A DNA stretch of 64,000 nucleotides from Coccinella septempunctata (taxonomy: Eukaryota > Arthropoda > Insecta > Coleoptera > Coccinellidae). Under the pieces are notes generated by a model. The model did no database searches. It was given only the letters and a program-made list of their open reading frames with translations, and was not told where the DNA came from. A program made the position numbers and the translations under genes. This document shows, piece by piece, positions 1 through 11,200 of the stretch (position 1 is the first letter of the stretch; the number at the start of each line of letters is the position of its first letter). The stretch is taken from the NCBI RefSeq assembly GCF_907165205.1, contig NC_058193.1, positions 13,437,544 through 13,501,543 of the forward strand, given 5' to 3'.

Positions 1-650
1 ATACAATTCATGGTTAAGACGAAAAAATATTTGTAATTTTGACAACCTAATATAGAAAATAATTTGGATTTCGATATTTCATCCGACATAATTAAATTTA
101 TATTTCTACTTAAGACGGGAACACATGTATATTCTTTAGGAATTCCTCGAGGAATTCCATATAGAACAAACTAATGGAGTAATTAATTCATCGAAATCAT
201 TTGAGAGCTGAGTCTTAAATATTTGATTCATCTGAATTTTCTTGAAATTTATTTCTCCCCAATTACAGTTTCCGAAAAATGTTTAAAATTCGGTTTGTCA
301 AATTATGCAACGCCTTTCTGTTCACCAGGATCTTACTTATGGGTCGTTTATGGTATATAATCTTTATGATGTTTTGAAATATGGAATGCTAAAAAAAGTT
401 TTTGCCATTTAGGTACTACTTACAGCCAAATTCAGTAGGAGGGGTGAGGGATGGTCCTCGAGCTGTTTGATATTTTTGAAAAAGTAGTTGAAGAGTTTTT
501 ACGCCTGCGATAGTACAGTTCTAGTATTTTTTCGGTGACGGTTAAATATTCTTGCAGCGACAAAAATTGATAATCATCATGTTCGCCTTAGTGCTGTTTT
601 CAGATGGTGTTTATCACATTTGTAAACAGAAATAAGTGAAAAAATTGGTT
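1..650. other. AT-rich region without recognised genes
   Basis: I see no convincing coding region here on either strand. It lies upstream of the small-exon gene and may hold that gene's promoter and first exon, because no start codon is visible in the first exon I can place. The only notable short structure is the palindrome at 139-158. Confidence 0.5.
139..158. repeat. 20-bp perfect palindrome
   Basis: GGAATTCCTCGAGGAATTCC reads identically on both strands. No function is implied; it could be chance or the remnant of a small inverted-repeat element. Confidence 0.5.
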
Positions 651-663
651 GGAAAGAAAAATG

Positions 664-3017
664 TGAGTGCTCCTTATAAAAGCTGTGGCCGTTTTGAGGC
701 GGAATTAATTGCGGAAAGCAGTGAGTATATAATTTTTATAATTTTATGATTCTTGATTATACTTGAGATAATTTCAGATAATAGGAAGGAGCTGTTAACT
801 CTGAAGCAGAAGTTAGAGGCTGAAGAAGAAAATTCATCTGAATCTACATCAAGTAGGTTTATTGCTGAAATCAAACACTATATCGATTTTTCTTCTTAAT
901 CATCGAGATGAATGATTTCTTTTTTTCGTTGTTGTATAAATAAAATGAAATTGAATCTTTTTTCATTTTTCAGAAACGACTGTGAATAGTGAAATCACAG
1001 TCATTTCAAGCAAAGATGATGCAAAATCCAATCAAAGACAAGGTAATTATGAAAAACTCATATCCTATGTTTGTATCTTGATGTTTATATAAAATTCGTT
1101 ATTATTTACAGAAGATGATTTGGAAATCTTCAACGATGAAAATTCAATCAGGAATCCCGGGACAGCCATTGTATTTGAAGGTAGGAATCGAATATTAATC
1201 CATCATTTATTCTAAATAGATGCAATTGCAGTAATGCAACAAAAATCATGAATTTTTCAACCGAATGTATAGAAAAATTTATTTTTTACCGCTCACTGAT
1301 GACACAGATATAGCAGACATAATTTTTTTCATTTGCAGAAAATATTGAAACTTATGAACCGGAAACACTTTCCATTAATGCTGAGAACCCTCTTTTTGAG
1401 AAGAGAGGTTGGTACCAATATCTTACTTTGTATTTCCTCTATATAAATTATTATATTCTTCCTAAATTTTTTTTCATTTTCAGAGAAGCAAACAACGATC
1501 AGCTCTCGGTTAGAGACTCGAACATGGAAATTGAAGGTAGAATAATTTCGTATTTTTCCATCATTAATTCCTACTCATATTATGCAATGAAGCAGTTAAA
1601 AATAATCATTATTTTAATTGAACATTTTGAAAACTTTTCTTCAGCCGATTCCTGATGACAAACTATTATGATACTAAGTATTTCATTTTCAGAAACAAGT
1701 GGAATTGAGGAATTGATGTGAGTTTCTTTTTTCGAGAAACTAATAATGCCATCAACTGCATTCCTCTATCTTCTTTTGTTTTAGAGTTATAAGCCAAAAT
1801 TAAAATTTGGGCGATTTCAACTGTGGTCATTATCTCCGTTCCTGTTTGTGCTAGGATGTTTGAATGAAAACATCATACAGACACTTTTTTGATAGCAATC
1901 CAGTGGCGTACTTTGATTTTTTCCAACAGGTAAATTAGCTGAGCTATAACATCGTTGTGTTGTTTCTTATGGAAACAGTCGTTTAAAGTGAACCAGAAAG
2001 AATCGCCATTTTTTTTCCGTTTCACAAATATATCATACATCGCCCTCAGATTCGTTCAGATATCATGAAAGATATAGTTTGTATCTATGTTAAATTTAAA
2101 ATGAAGAGTATTATGTAAGCTGAATTATAGATACAGATCAAACCATGGAGGATTGAATCAAGTATTCAAACGCAAAATAATAATTAAACTATGCGTAGAG
2201 ACATATTATTCTGTGATTCAGCCTACTCAATCATTTAAAATTCACAAACAATCTATATTTTTCATAATATCTGAACGAATCTGAGGGGGATGTACGATAT
2301 ATTTGTGAAACGGAAAAAAAAATGGCGATTCTTTCTGGTTCACTTTAAACGACTGTTTCCATAAGAAACAACACAACTTTATGTTATAGCTCAGCAAATA
2401 TACCTGTTGGAAAAAATCATAGTACGCCACTGGATTGCTATAAAAAAGTGTCTGTATAATGTTTTCATTTCAACATCCTAGCACAAACATAAACGGAGAT
2501 AATGACCAAAGTTGAAATCGGTCAAATTTAAATTTTGGCCTATAACTCTAAAACAAAAGAAGATAGAGGAATGCAGTTGATGGCATTATTAGTTTCTCGA
2601 AAAAAGACGACATTCATTTTCATAGATTAGAACTACATGCTTGTTTCGGACAATATTATTCAGACATCGAAACTCACATACGATTAAAATTATCTTATTT
2701 TTTTAGCTTAATGGACTGCATATCTCAAAAACAATAATGTATGAATATAACTGGTATTTTGTTTTAATTCATGAAAATAATATTTTACAGCTCCGTCCCC
2801 TAATGTCAAATGCCGTAGGATGCGTTGGTCTGAAGAAGAGAAACGAATAGCTTCAGAAGCCCTCAAAGAATACATTATGAATAATACATTGCCACCATTC
2901 CAAAAAATTCACGAGGTCATGAATGCAAATCCGGGTATATTTCATAGAATTGTAGCCACCATTAAAACCTGGGTCAAAAATGAACAGCTGAAAAAATCAA
3001 GAGAGGGAATTAAATAA
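664..3017 (+). CDS. Small-exon gene with a C-terminal HTH/Myb-like domain (candidate host gene)
   Basis: A spliced gene is inferred from consecutive GT...AG introns that keep one reading frame open. Exons: an unresolved start to 720, then 778-852, 974-1042, 1112-1180, 1339-1407, 1486-1536, a probable 1693-1717, and a last exon 2791-3017 ending in TAA. The five internal exons are 75, 69, 69, 69 and 51 nt, all multiples of three and all in phase 1, so any could be skipped without shifting frame. They encode an acidic, Ser/Glu/Asn-rich, probably disordered chain. The last exon encodes a compact, basic region with a motif MRWSEEEK and a later TIKTWVKNEQ, like C-terminal DNA-binding-type domains seen in uncharacterised insect proteins. 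Two points are unsettled: the start codon, and the phase between the 25-nt exon and the last exon, which does not match, so an exon may be missing or wrongly placed. Function is unknown. Confidence 0.5.
1727..2605. mobile_element. Foldback element with ~340-bp inverted arms in the last intron
   Basis: Arms at about 1727-2070 and 2262-2605 are imperfect inverse copies of each other and begin and end with TTTTTTCGAGAAACTAAT and its complement. About 190 bp of unrelated sequence separates them. There is no transposase, so this is a non-autonomous long-inverted-repeat element, perhaps a derivative of a mariner-type transposon with long termini. It lies wholly between the 25-nt exon and the last exon of the small-exon gene. 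The transcript would form a long hairpin in this intron. Confidence 0.75.
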
Positions 3018-3160
3018 TGGGATATCCAATATATCAAATTATGTTCTCATTTTTTTCTCTATATATGTTATTATGCTAATTCTAACATTAAAAATTATTT
3101 CACCAACTCCAGAATTTTCATTCACATAATTTTTTCAATAAATTTGAGTATTTTTCTTAA

Positions 3161-4757
3161 ATTATTATTATTATTATTATTATAAAAGATACAGAGTTGA
3201 GTATAAAATACTATAGAACTCTTGAAAAAGAAACATAATGAAAATAGGCAATATTCATCCAATGACAAGGAAAAAAAAAAAAGAAAAAACAGAAAAATCC
3301 CCAATATGTGCTGAAATATCTTAAATAACACTAGTCCTCCAGATGTCGAATCGATTCTTGAAAACATTAACCGTCGGAGCTCCAACAACATGAGGTGTAA
3401 GTTGATTCCAACAAGCGAACACCCGATTGCTCAGGAAATGCTGACGGGCTCTCGTATGGAATCTTTCCCGCGCTAGCTTCATGTCATGTCCTCTGAGATG
3501 GTTGGTGTTCAGCACAAAGAGATGCGACAGATCACAGCCGAAAAATCCTTTTAATGCTCTGAACGCCACAATCATGTCCCCACGGATCTTTCGATCCGCG
3601 AATGTATCAAGACACATTATATTCAGACGATCTCCGTAGGTAGGTCTTTGTACTCCATATGGCAACCGTGTGACACGCCGCTGCAAAGATTCGAGCATCT
3701 GAGCATCTCGCCGAAGCCATGGATGCCAGACCGGGCCAGCAAACTCTAAAATTGGGCGGATGTAAATCTTATAAAGTGCGGCGACGGTATCTGGATGGCA
3801 ACCCTTGAAACACTGCTGGATCATGTAAAGTCGTTGTTTTGCTTTATTACAAATATGTAAAATGTGTGGACTCCAGGAAAGGTCACTGTTCACAACGACT
3901 CCCAAATCGACTTGGCTCAAACATCCATCTAAGGCACAACCATCAATAAAGTAGGGTCGTCTCGGATTATTGTTGCCCTGATATAAAACACGACACTTGG
4001 ATATATTCAGAGGGAGCAACCAGTCGGAACACCACCCCACCAGCAAATCCAGATCACTCTGAAGGGTCCGATGACAGTCCGACCTGTTGTACAATTTTAT
4101 GTCATCTGCGTAAGAAGCGGAGGGGGAGCGCAATAACTGTGGTAGATCGGACACATATAAAATGAACAAGAGGGGACCAAGAACCGATCCCTGCGGTACA
4201 CCGCTCAGCACTGGCCTCAAAGGGGATGTCATGTTACCAACCCTAACCGAAAAGGTACGATCCGACAAAAATGAACTGATGAATCTGAGTAGAGTTCCTC
4301 GAATACCAAAGTGTTCCAATTTATGAAGTAGTCTCCTCTTTGGCACTCGGTCAAATGCTCTTGCAAAATCAAGATACAGAACATCCAACGGAATCCCGTC
4401 ATCCAACGACTTAGTCCAGTCATTCAGGCATGTCAGAAGATTGGTGATAATTGATCTTCCTGGAACGAATCCATGCTGCTGCGGTGGAATAATGGATCCC
4501 TGCGAACTGAAGAACCTGTCCTGACACTATTCTCTCGAGAACCTTCACCACGACAGAGGTGAGACTTATGGGTCTATAGTTTTCAGCCTTAAATTTATCA
4601 CCCTTCTTGAATATAGGTGTTATCGTCGATTGACGCCATGCTGAAGGTACAGAACCTGAAGACAGCACACGATTCATAATCGAGCTCAGTGGTCCACTAA
4701 GGGAAGATGCACACGCTTTGAGCAGAGCTGGCGAAAATCCATCAGGATTGGTAAATG
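3161..4757 (-). mobile_element. 5'-truncated CR1-like non-LTR retrotransposon
   Basis: The element is oriented on the minus strand with its 3' end at 3161-3184, where it carries a (TAA)n tail. It stops abruptly near 4757 in the palm of the reverse transcriptase. The endonuclease and ORF1 are absent, as expected of incomplete target-primed reverse transcription. The second CR1-like element at 42.6-50.65 kb has a related protein and also ends in TAA repeats, so the two are relatives. Confidence 0.8.
3321..4757 (-). pseudogene. CR1-like reverse transcriptase, C-terminal part
   Basis: The longest open stretch is 4406-3321 (361 codons). It has the RT boxes AFDRVP, GVPQGSVLGP and YADD, followed by the thumb and the conserved C-terminal tail (IYIRPILEFAGPVW, QRRVTRLPYG). 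Upstream, another frame (4677-4420) has ITPIFKKGDKFKAENYRPIS, and a third short piece starts at 4757 with NPDGFSPALLK, so at least one frameshift near 4500 splits the RT. The catalytic YADD is intact, but with no endonuclease and no promoter this copy cannot act alone. It is a typical dead-on-arrival LINE copy. Confidence 0.85.
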
Positions 4758-5083
4758 TTGTATAAGTTTTCCTATATTCTCATGTGAATTGAATTGAATT
4801 CGTTGCAACATGGTAAATCAAAATTATTTTCAATTGCTTATTAACTAATATGATGAGTTTCATTTCAGTTTTGCATTTTTACCATATTTTCTTACTTTTT
4901 ATGAGACTATGTAGCTATAAAATACAACTTATCAGTCGACCAAATCAATTCGTGAGCTGTCCACAATTATATCATGAGGAATTCATAATGAAATGGAAAA
5001 TTCAAATTTATATACAGTGGTCCCAATAATTACCGTTGTATCTATTTTTGAAACGGTCCTCATATGTACTGATAGACAAACGA
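4758..5083. other. AT-rich spacer without recognised genes
   Basis: This lies between the truncation point of the CR1-like element and the R2-type element. It is AT-rich, with a short run of GAATT repeats near 4790. I see no coding potential. Confidence 0.5.
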
Positions 5084-5160
5084 AAACTTATGGGGACCGG
5101 ATTCAATAAGTACCGCTGCATCTAAAAACATATGGGGACCGGTCCAATAAGTACCGAAAG
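5084..5160 (+). repeat. Short direct repeats at the 5' edge of the R2-type element
   Basis: A unit reading TATGGGGACCGG, then TCAATAAGTACCG, occurs at about 5089-5121 and again at 5131-5158. A more divergent copy with the same ACCG spacing lies near 5030-5075. The repeats sit just upstream of the R2-type coding region and may be part of its 5' UTR or of the sequence it inserted into. Confidence 0.5.
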
Positions 5161-5225
5161 TCACCCCGGATCTCCAGGTTAGCAACCTGAGATCCGTAGA
5201 TCATATTGCTCCTATAACTAGAAGT

Positions 5226-6960
5226 ATGAATCAGGGCGGTAGAGGGCAGCGGGCTGGCCCTCTTCGGAGCCGTCCGGAGGTAGAGCCCGATGGGGAAAGC
5301 TGCGGGGCAAGCGGCGCAGCCCCCCAAGATGGCACCGTAAGCCCGATTTCGATTCCAACGACAAGACCAAGAAGAAGTATCAGCTTGAACGGGATAAGAG
5401 ACCGTTCCGCTGAACTTACAAGAAGAGATGGGAGAACTCGCTGGACAGAGGAGGAAAATATTCTCCTAATGATATTATAGAGGATCTTCAACAAACTACC
5501 AACAGAACCTACCGAGAGATACTCACTACAACGTGGAATGAGATCAACCCGAACAGGATATCATACCCAAATCTCCTCTCAAACAGAGTCCTATGGATCC
5601 TTCAGAATGCGAAATTCTCAAGTGTTGAGCTGGAAAACATCAAAAGAAGCTACAAACCTCACACACCAACACCAACCCAAGACCTCACAGAAACTGAGGA
5701 AGTCAATCGAGAAAACCAACATCAACAAAACCCTCAGATAAAAAACATCAACAAAATCTTCAACAGAAATTTGCAATTATACAGCAAAATCTCCCCCCAA
5801 GATAGACCTAGTATCCCGATACTAAGAGGATCTCGAAAAATCTTTGAAAGCGTGGAAAGAACAAACGAAGTCATAAAAATGCATATAAATAACAACTCAA
5901 CTCTTGAAGATATTGTGGATTTCGTCTACGCCGGAGCCGTCACAGTGTGTCAAGAAAACAACATGGGACAAAAAACAAAGAAACAAGAGATGGAAAGACA
6001 AAAAGACCCTCCATGGAAAGCCCGCCTGGAAAAGAAAATAAACAATATTAGGAAAAGAATTGGCACACTTCATACTTACCTGAACACCGCTTCATCATCT
6101 AGAAAGGTAGTTAAGAGAGCACTCTGCATTACATCTGTATCGAACATCAGCGGAGAACAACTTAAGGATCGCCTCACAGTAGAATGCGATATTCTGAAAC
6201 AAAAAGCAAAAGCATTAGGAAACCGACTGAGGAGATATAATGAAAGGGTCTAACGATACAGAAACAACCATCTTTTCTATAAAAACCCGAAACAATTTTA
6301 CCGCACACTAGAAACAACAACGACAACAACATCTGACAAAAAACACCCAACAAAGGAAAGCATACAGTCAACATGGGAAGAAATATGGAGCAAAAGTGAG
6401 GAGCATGATGATGGCGCGTTTTGGATAAGGGAAGCAGAGGAAGAATCAAGTGGATACATCATGGAAGAGGAAAACATCACTGAACAAGACATAAAAACGG
6501 TTTTAAAGAAAACAAACAACTCGTCTGCACCGGGCCCGGACATTATACATAATTATTGGTGGAAATACTTCAACTCAACACATACATCTCTAGCAAAAGT
6601 ATTCCAAAAAGCCCTAAGTAAGCCTTCACTCATACCTGACTTCTGTACACTTGGTGTAACGCACATGATACCCAAGGGGACAAACAGCGAAGACCCCAAA
6701 GACTACCGGCCCATCACATGTCTTCCCACGGTATATAAGATATTGACAGGAATCATCACGAAGAAAATATGGAAACATGTAGAAAAATACAAAATAATGG
6801 CACAGGAACAAAATGGATGCAGAAAAGATGCAAGGGGATGTAAGGAATTATTAATTATAGACACCCTAATAACCAAACAGGCCAAGAAGAAACAACGGAA
6901 TTTGTCCATGGCATGGATTGACTATAAAAAAGCCTTTTTCTTAATCTGTCATACAGAAAA
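5226..6960 (+). pseudogene. R2-type non-LTR retrotransposon, N-terminal and early RT half
   Basis: Broken reading frames in order: a GC-rich N-terminus (from 5226) ending with a Myb-like TRWTEEEN motif, a linker region (5538-6253), and the start of reverse transcriptase (6461-6945). The RT part shows APGPDIIHNYWWKYF, THMIPKG, DYRPITCLPTVYKILT, EQNGC and WIDYKKAF. A Myb-like motif ahead of this kind of RT is characteristic of R2-group elements with a restriction-like endonuclease. Stops and frameshifts occur near 5480, 5745 and 6250. Similarity ends right after KKAF, so the catalytic YxDD region, the CCHC motif and the endonuclease are missing. The 3' half of a related element lies at 62.4-64 kb on the other strand. 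The local GC content differs sharply from the AT-rich surroundings. Confidence 0.75.
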
Positions 6961-7310
6961 ATCTTTAGATAAAATTGAATCATCTCATAGATTTACGTAA
7001 ATCCAAGAATCAGGAGAAGCCGTTGAATCTCTCATTATTTATTTATATAAATATTCATTATAGATGACAGTTTATATGGAGATTTACTGAGTCCAAGGAC
7101 TTCTCTGAGACCAATCTTCGTATCTCTGTGTTTTAATCACAAAATTGTTGCAAGCAAATTAAAATGAAGACTTGAAGACTGATATGAATTATTGCATGTG
7201 AATGCTTAGGATATATGTTATTAATTAAAATATAAAATTATTAGTTTCAATATTTATCAAAAAAGTATGATTCATACATCATATTATCAGTCTACTGCTA
7301 TCATTTTAAT
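6961..7310. other. AT-rich region without recognised genes
   Basis: Low-complexity AT-rich DNA follows the break in the R2-type element. I see no coding signal or clear repeat. Confidence 0.4.
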
Positions 7311-7499
7311 AAATGACATCAAGCTCTCATAGTTCTTCCAACAAAAATTGTACTTTTTCAGACGAGAATTTTTTTTCTATGCAGTGTACGCAGCTCGACT
7401 ATATAATTTATTTCGGTAAAATATTCACCACTACTAACTTCATGAGAACATCTAGTATTCGATGTTGGATAACTACCTTCTACATCCTGCGGTCTACCA

Positions 7500-7735
7500 C
7501 ACTCATATTTCTAATAGATCTTTTCATAGTTTTCCCTCAGAGTATCATGAATTGCGTCATGTTTCTTGATGAGGTGTTTTTTCAAAGTATTGTTCCTAGT
7601 GATTTTTTTCCTGCATACAAGACAAGAGAGGTCAATTTTTTATATACATTTAGATGTCAGCTCAAGTTATCTGGTAGACTGAATTCTTTCCTATATATTT
7701 CACAAGTTTCCACTTTGTCACCCTAAGAGAGATCG
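7500..7735 (-). pseudogene. C2H2 zinc-finger fragment
   Basis: Read on the minus strand, one frame has a complete C2H2 pattern: CLVCRKKITRNNTLKK followed by H, four residues, then H and HD. Just upstream, in another frame, CEIYRKEFSLPDNLS looks like a degraded finger whose second Cys and last His have become Tyr. A stop and a frameshift separate them. The fragment is opposite in strand to the polymerase at 8.2-12.1 kb, so it may or may not belong to the same element. It could also be debris of a cellular zinc-finger gene. Confidence 0.45.
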
Positions 7736-7968
7736 GCCACCGAATGCGAAGTTGAGCGAAGCTCAGCGTTTTCAATGCTAAATGATGAGCTACGTCACTC
7801 GATTCGTAGCTTGTCGATTATATTAGCATTGAAAACTCTCAGCTTCGCTCAAGCTGAGCATTTTCAGTACTAATATAATAATTGACAAGCTACGAATCGA
7901 GTGACGTAGCTCGTGATTTAGCATTGAAATAGCACAGCTTCGCTCAACTTCGCATTCGGTGGCCGATC
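7731..7968. mobile_element. Nearly fully palindromic MITE (238 bp)
   Basis: The sequence starts GATCGGCCACCGAATGCG and ends with its exact reverse complement. The arms of about 115 bp match almost throughout, with a centre at CTCAGCTTCGCTCAAGCTGAG. CCCTAA occurs close to both outer edges and may be a trace of a target duplication, but the exact boundary is unclear. It has no coding capacity, and an RNA copy would be one long hairpin. Confidence 0.8.
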
Positions 7969-8040
7969 GCCCTAACTGTGTTGTGTACTCGCTTTATATT
8001 CACTTCGTATATCCGCTTTATATCCGTTTCTGTGTACGTT

Positions 8041-8150
8041 TTGTATCTTCGGTAATATTTGGCTATCTTCGGAAATCTGCGGCTATCTTCGGAAATCTGC
8101 GGCTATCTTCGGAAATCTGCGGCTATCTTCGGAAATCTTCGGCTATTTTC
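8041..8150 (+). repeat. 20-bp minisatellite
   Basis: Four head-to-tail units of GGCTATCTTCGGAAATCTGC (8061-8140), the last one with two changes, are flanked by a divergent unit at 8041-8060 and a partial one at 8141-8150. The period is exactly 20 bp with no spacers, so this is a tandem repeat and not a CRISPR array. Confidence 0.9.
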
Positions 8151-8219
8151 GTGTATTGTATCCGATTTTGAGGATATTTAAGATGTTGACATGGAGATTT
8201 TGTTTCAGTTGTATCGAAA

Positions 8220-11200
8220 ATGTTCAACATAGAGAATTGTCTTCGACTAATAAAGTTGTTAGTGGCTTTATTCATTATTACTTCTGATAATGAGCATGCA
8301 ATAAAAGGTATAAAGGAATGTACGAGAGCCATAAAAAAACTGTATCGGGAATTGCGAGGTTGTACTTCTATTGGAGGAAAACATCAACTCGAAGCTCAGA
8401 TCCGTTCCAAAAAATCATTGAAACAGCAATTCAAACAACAACAACGAATTGGAGCAGGTCTGAGTAGACGAAAGGAAACTGCTTGGAACAGAGTCCATTG
8501 GAATGATTCATTTATCAGCATTCGACTCGAGAATAAGAACTGGTGTGATTAGTAACCTGAAACATAAGGAGCCTAAGGCTTTTTTGATGGACTGTGAAGC
8601 TATATTTCGTCGAAGAATTCTGAATGCATTGAAGAAGGATGAAGCTGTTAAGGTCAATATGGTGTTTTGTGGAGAGTTTCAGATTATAACAGCCAATAAA
8701 ATTCAAAAGGAATATAAATACTTCACAACATCCAATTCACCTATTTACCGAGACACGAATATTACTGAATGGTTCAATAGAAATGTCTTGGTATCAATTC
8801 TCAAAGATCTTGAGGAATTCCAAGAACGTGATAGCGGATGGGCTTTGTTTAATGTTGTTAACCTAGGGGTGAATATAAACAAGTTCACACCTCAACTTGG
8901 AAGCTCATACATAGAACTTCCTCCTCAAATAAAACGGAAAGAGGCTTGAATCAATGTGAAAAACGATGATGAAGCATGTTTCGCATTGTCTGTGATGGCT
9001 GCATTACACCCTGTTGAGAAGGACCCCCAACGATTATCCAAGTATCCTCATTTTCCAAAATTTTGAAGTTGAAAGGTATTCAATTTCCGATGACAATGAA
9101 ACAGATACCCAACTTTGAAAAACAAAACCAGATATCCATTAATGTTTATATTCTGAAGAAGGAAAAGAAGAACTCCACTACATTGCCAACATACCTAACA
9201 AAAAATAAAATGAATAGACATATCAACTTACTCCTGATACAAGATCATTATTCAAACGATGATACTCCAGTGCGATACCATTATTTATTGATCAAAAATC
9301 TCTCTCGTCTGGTATCGAGTCGATTAAGCAAGGAAGAGCATAAGAAATTCTTATGTGATAGATGTCTAGAGTGTGGAAACATGAATGAAACAGCTATAAA
9401 GATGCCTGAGATAGGAAACAATACACTCAAGTTCAAAAATCATAAAAACAAGGAGAAGGTACCTTTTATTATTTATGCAGATCTGGAGAGCATACTAAAA
9501 CCTACTAACACTAAAAACAACTATCAAGAACATAAAGCTGCAACTGTAGGATACTATGTAAAGTGATGATTGTCTGAGTTTTTACCGTTCTTATCGCGGT
9601 CCCAATTGCATGAAATGGTTTGCAGATGAGATGAATAAATTTGCTGGAGACGTTGACTCAGTTTTCCTATGTCCCTACGATATCGATATGACGCCAAAAC
9701 AGGAAGTCGAATTTCGGAAGGCAACTCACTGTCATATTTGTGAAGAAATGTTCAAACCTGAAGATAAAAAAGTGAGAGATCATAATCATCTTATCCCCGG
9801 AAAGAATTACCGTGGAGCAGCACATGAGGGATGTAATATAAATTATAAGGATAGTCACATGATTCCTGTAGTATTTCACAACCTAAGTGGATATGACGCT
9901 TATATTCTGATACATGATATTGTCACAAGAATGGAAGGGAAAATCGATTTGTTACCGATAACCAAGGAGAAATATATCAGTTTGACCAAACACTATGATG
10001 ATTATCACATTAATTTCCGATTCATTGATAGTTTCCGATTCATGGCTTCTTCTTTAGACCAACTGGCGTCCTATTTAGAAGAGTTTCCGAACTTGAAAAC
10101 ACAATTTTCTGAGGAATCTGAAGAACATATCAGTCTTCTTACGAACAAAGGGGTAATGCCATATGATTATATCGATTCCCATGACCGATTCGATGAAACT
10201 TCTTTTCCACCTATTGGAGCATTCTATAACAAATTGGATGGTAGGAAATGTCCACGAAGAAGATATGAGAGAGCACAACTTGTGTGAAATAAATTCAAAT
10301 GTCAGAATTTGGGTGAATACAGCGATCTCTACATTCTATTGCTGGCTGACGTATTTGAACAATTTCGATCGAGCTGCCATAAGACTTATGGATTAGATCC
10401 TGCGCATTATTTTACTTTACCAGGAAATACGTGGGATGCTATGTTGAAATATACAAAACAGAAATTAGAACTTCTCACAGATATGTTTTTGTTTGTTGAA
10501 AGAGGAATTCGGGGCGGCCTTAGTCAAGTATGTGGTAAACGACGAGCACATGCGAACAACAAGTATATACCAAACTATGATTCAACTAAACCAGAAAATT
10601 ACCTCATGTACTTTGATGTTAACAATCAATATGGATGGGCAATGTCACAATGTCTACCATACGGCGGTTTTACGTGGACCGATACAAATATAAATGTCTT
10701 GCAAATTCCTGATGATGCTTCGGAGGGTTATATTTTAGAAGTCGATCTCGAATATCCTAGAGAATTGCATGACGTGCACAAAGATCTTCCTTTCTGTCCA
10801 GAACATCACAACTCTAAAACTCAAGCACCTTGTTATGCATCTCAGCAAAAGGCTAAACTTATGGCCACATTACATCAAAAGAAGAAATATGTCATCCACT
10901 ATAAAAATCTGAAGCAAGCATTGAAGAATGAATTGATTATAACAAAAATACATCGAGTGCTCAAGTTCAAGCAATCTACATGGCTCAAGTCTTACATCGA
11001 CCTCAATACGGATCTGAGAAAGAATGCCAAAAATGAGTTCGAGAAAAATCTCTTTAAACTGATGAACAACGCTGTTTTTGGTAAGTTGTTATATCCATTC
11101 AAATTACATCCATATGATATCCTATACAGATATCTACATATTATTTACTTTTGTTACAGGAAAAACGATGGAGAATATTCGGAAAAGGGTTAATGTCCAC

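Noticed and set aside
1912..2436. hAT element inside the foldback, based on CAGTGGCGTA ends
   Set aside because: The flanks are reverse complements of each other, not a direct 8-bp duplication, so these ends are part of the larger palindrome.
5231..5494. Minus-strand open frame over the GC-rich R2-type N-terminus
   Set aside because: It is antisense to a recognisable R2-type frame with a Myb-like motif; GC-rich DNA has few stops in any frame.
8041..8150. CRISPR-like spacing
   Set aside because: The 20-bp units are directly adjacent with no unique spacers, in a eukaryotic sequence: a minisatellite.
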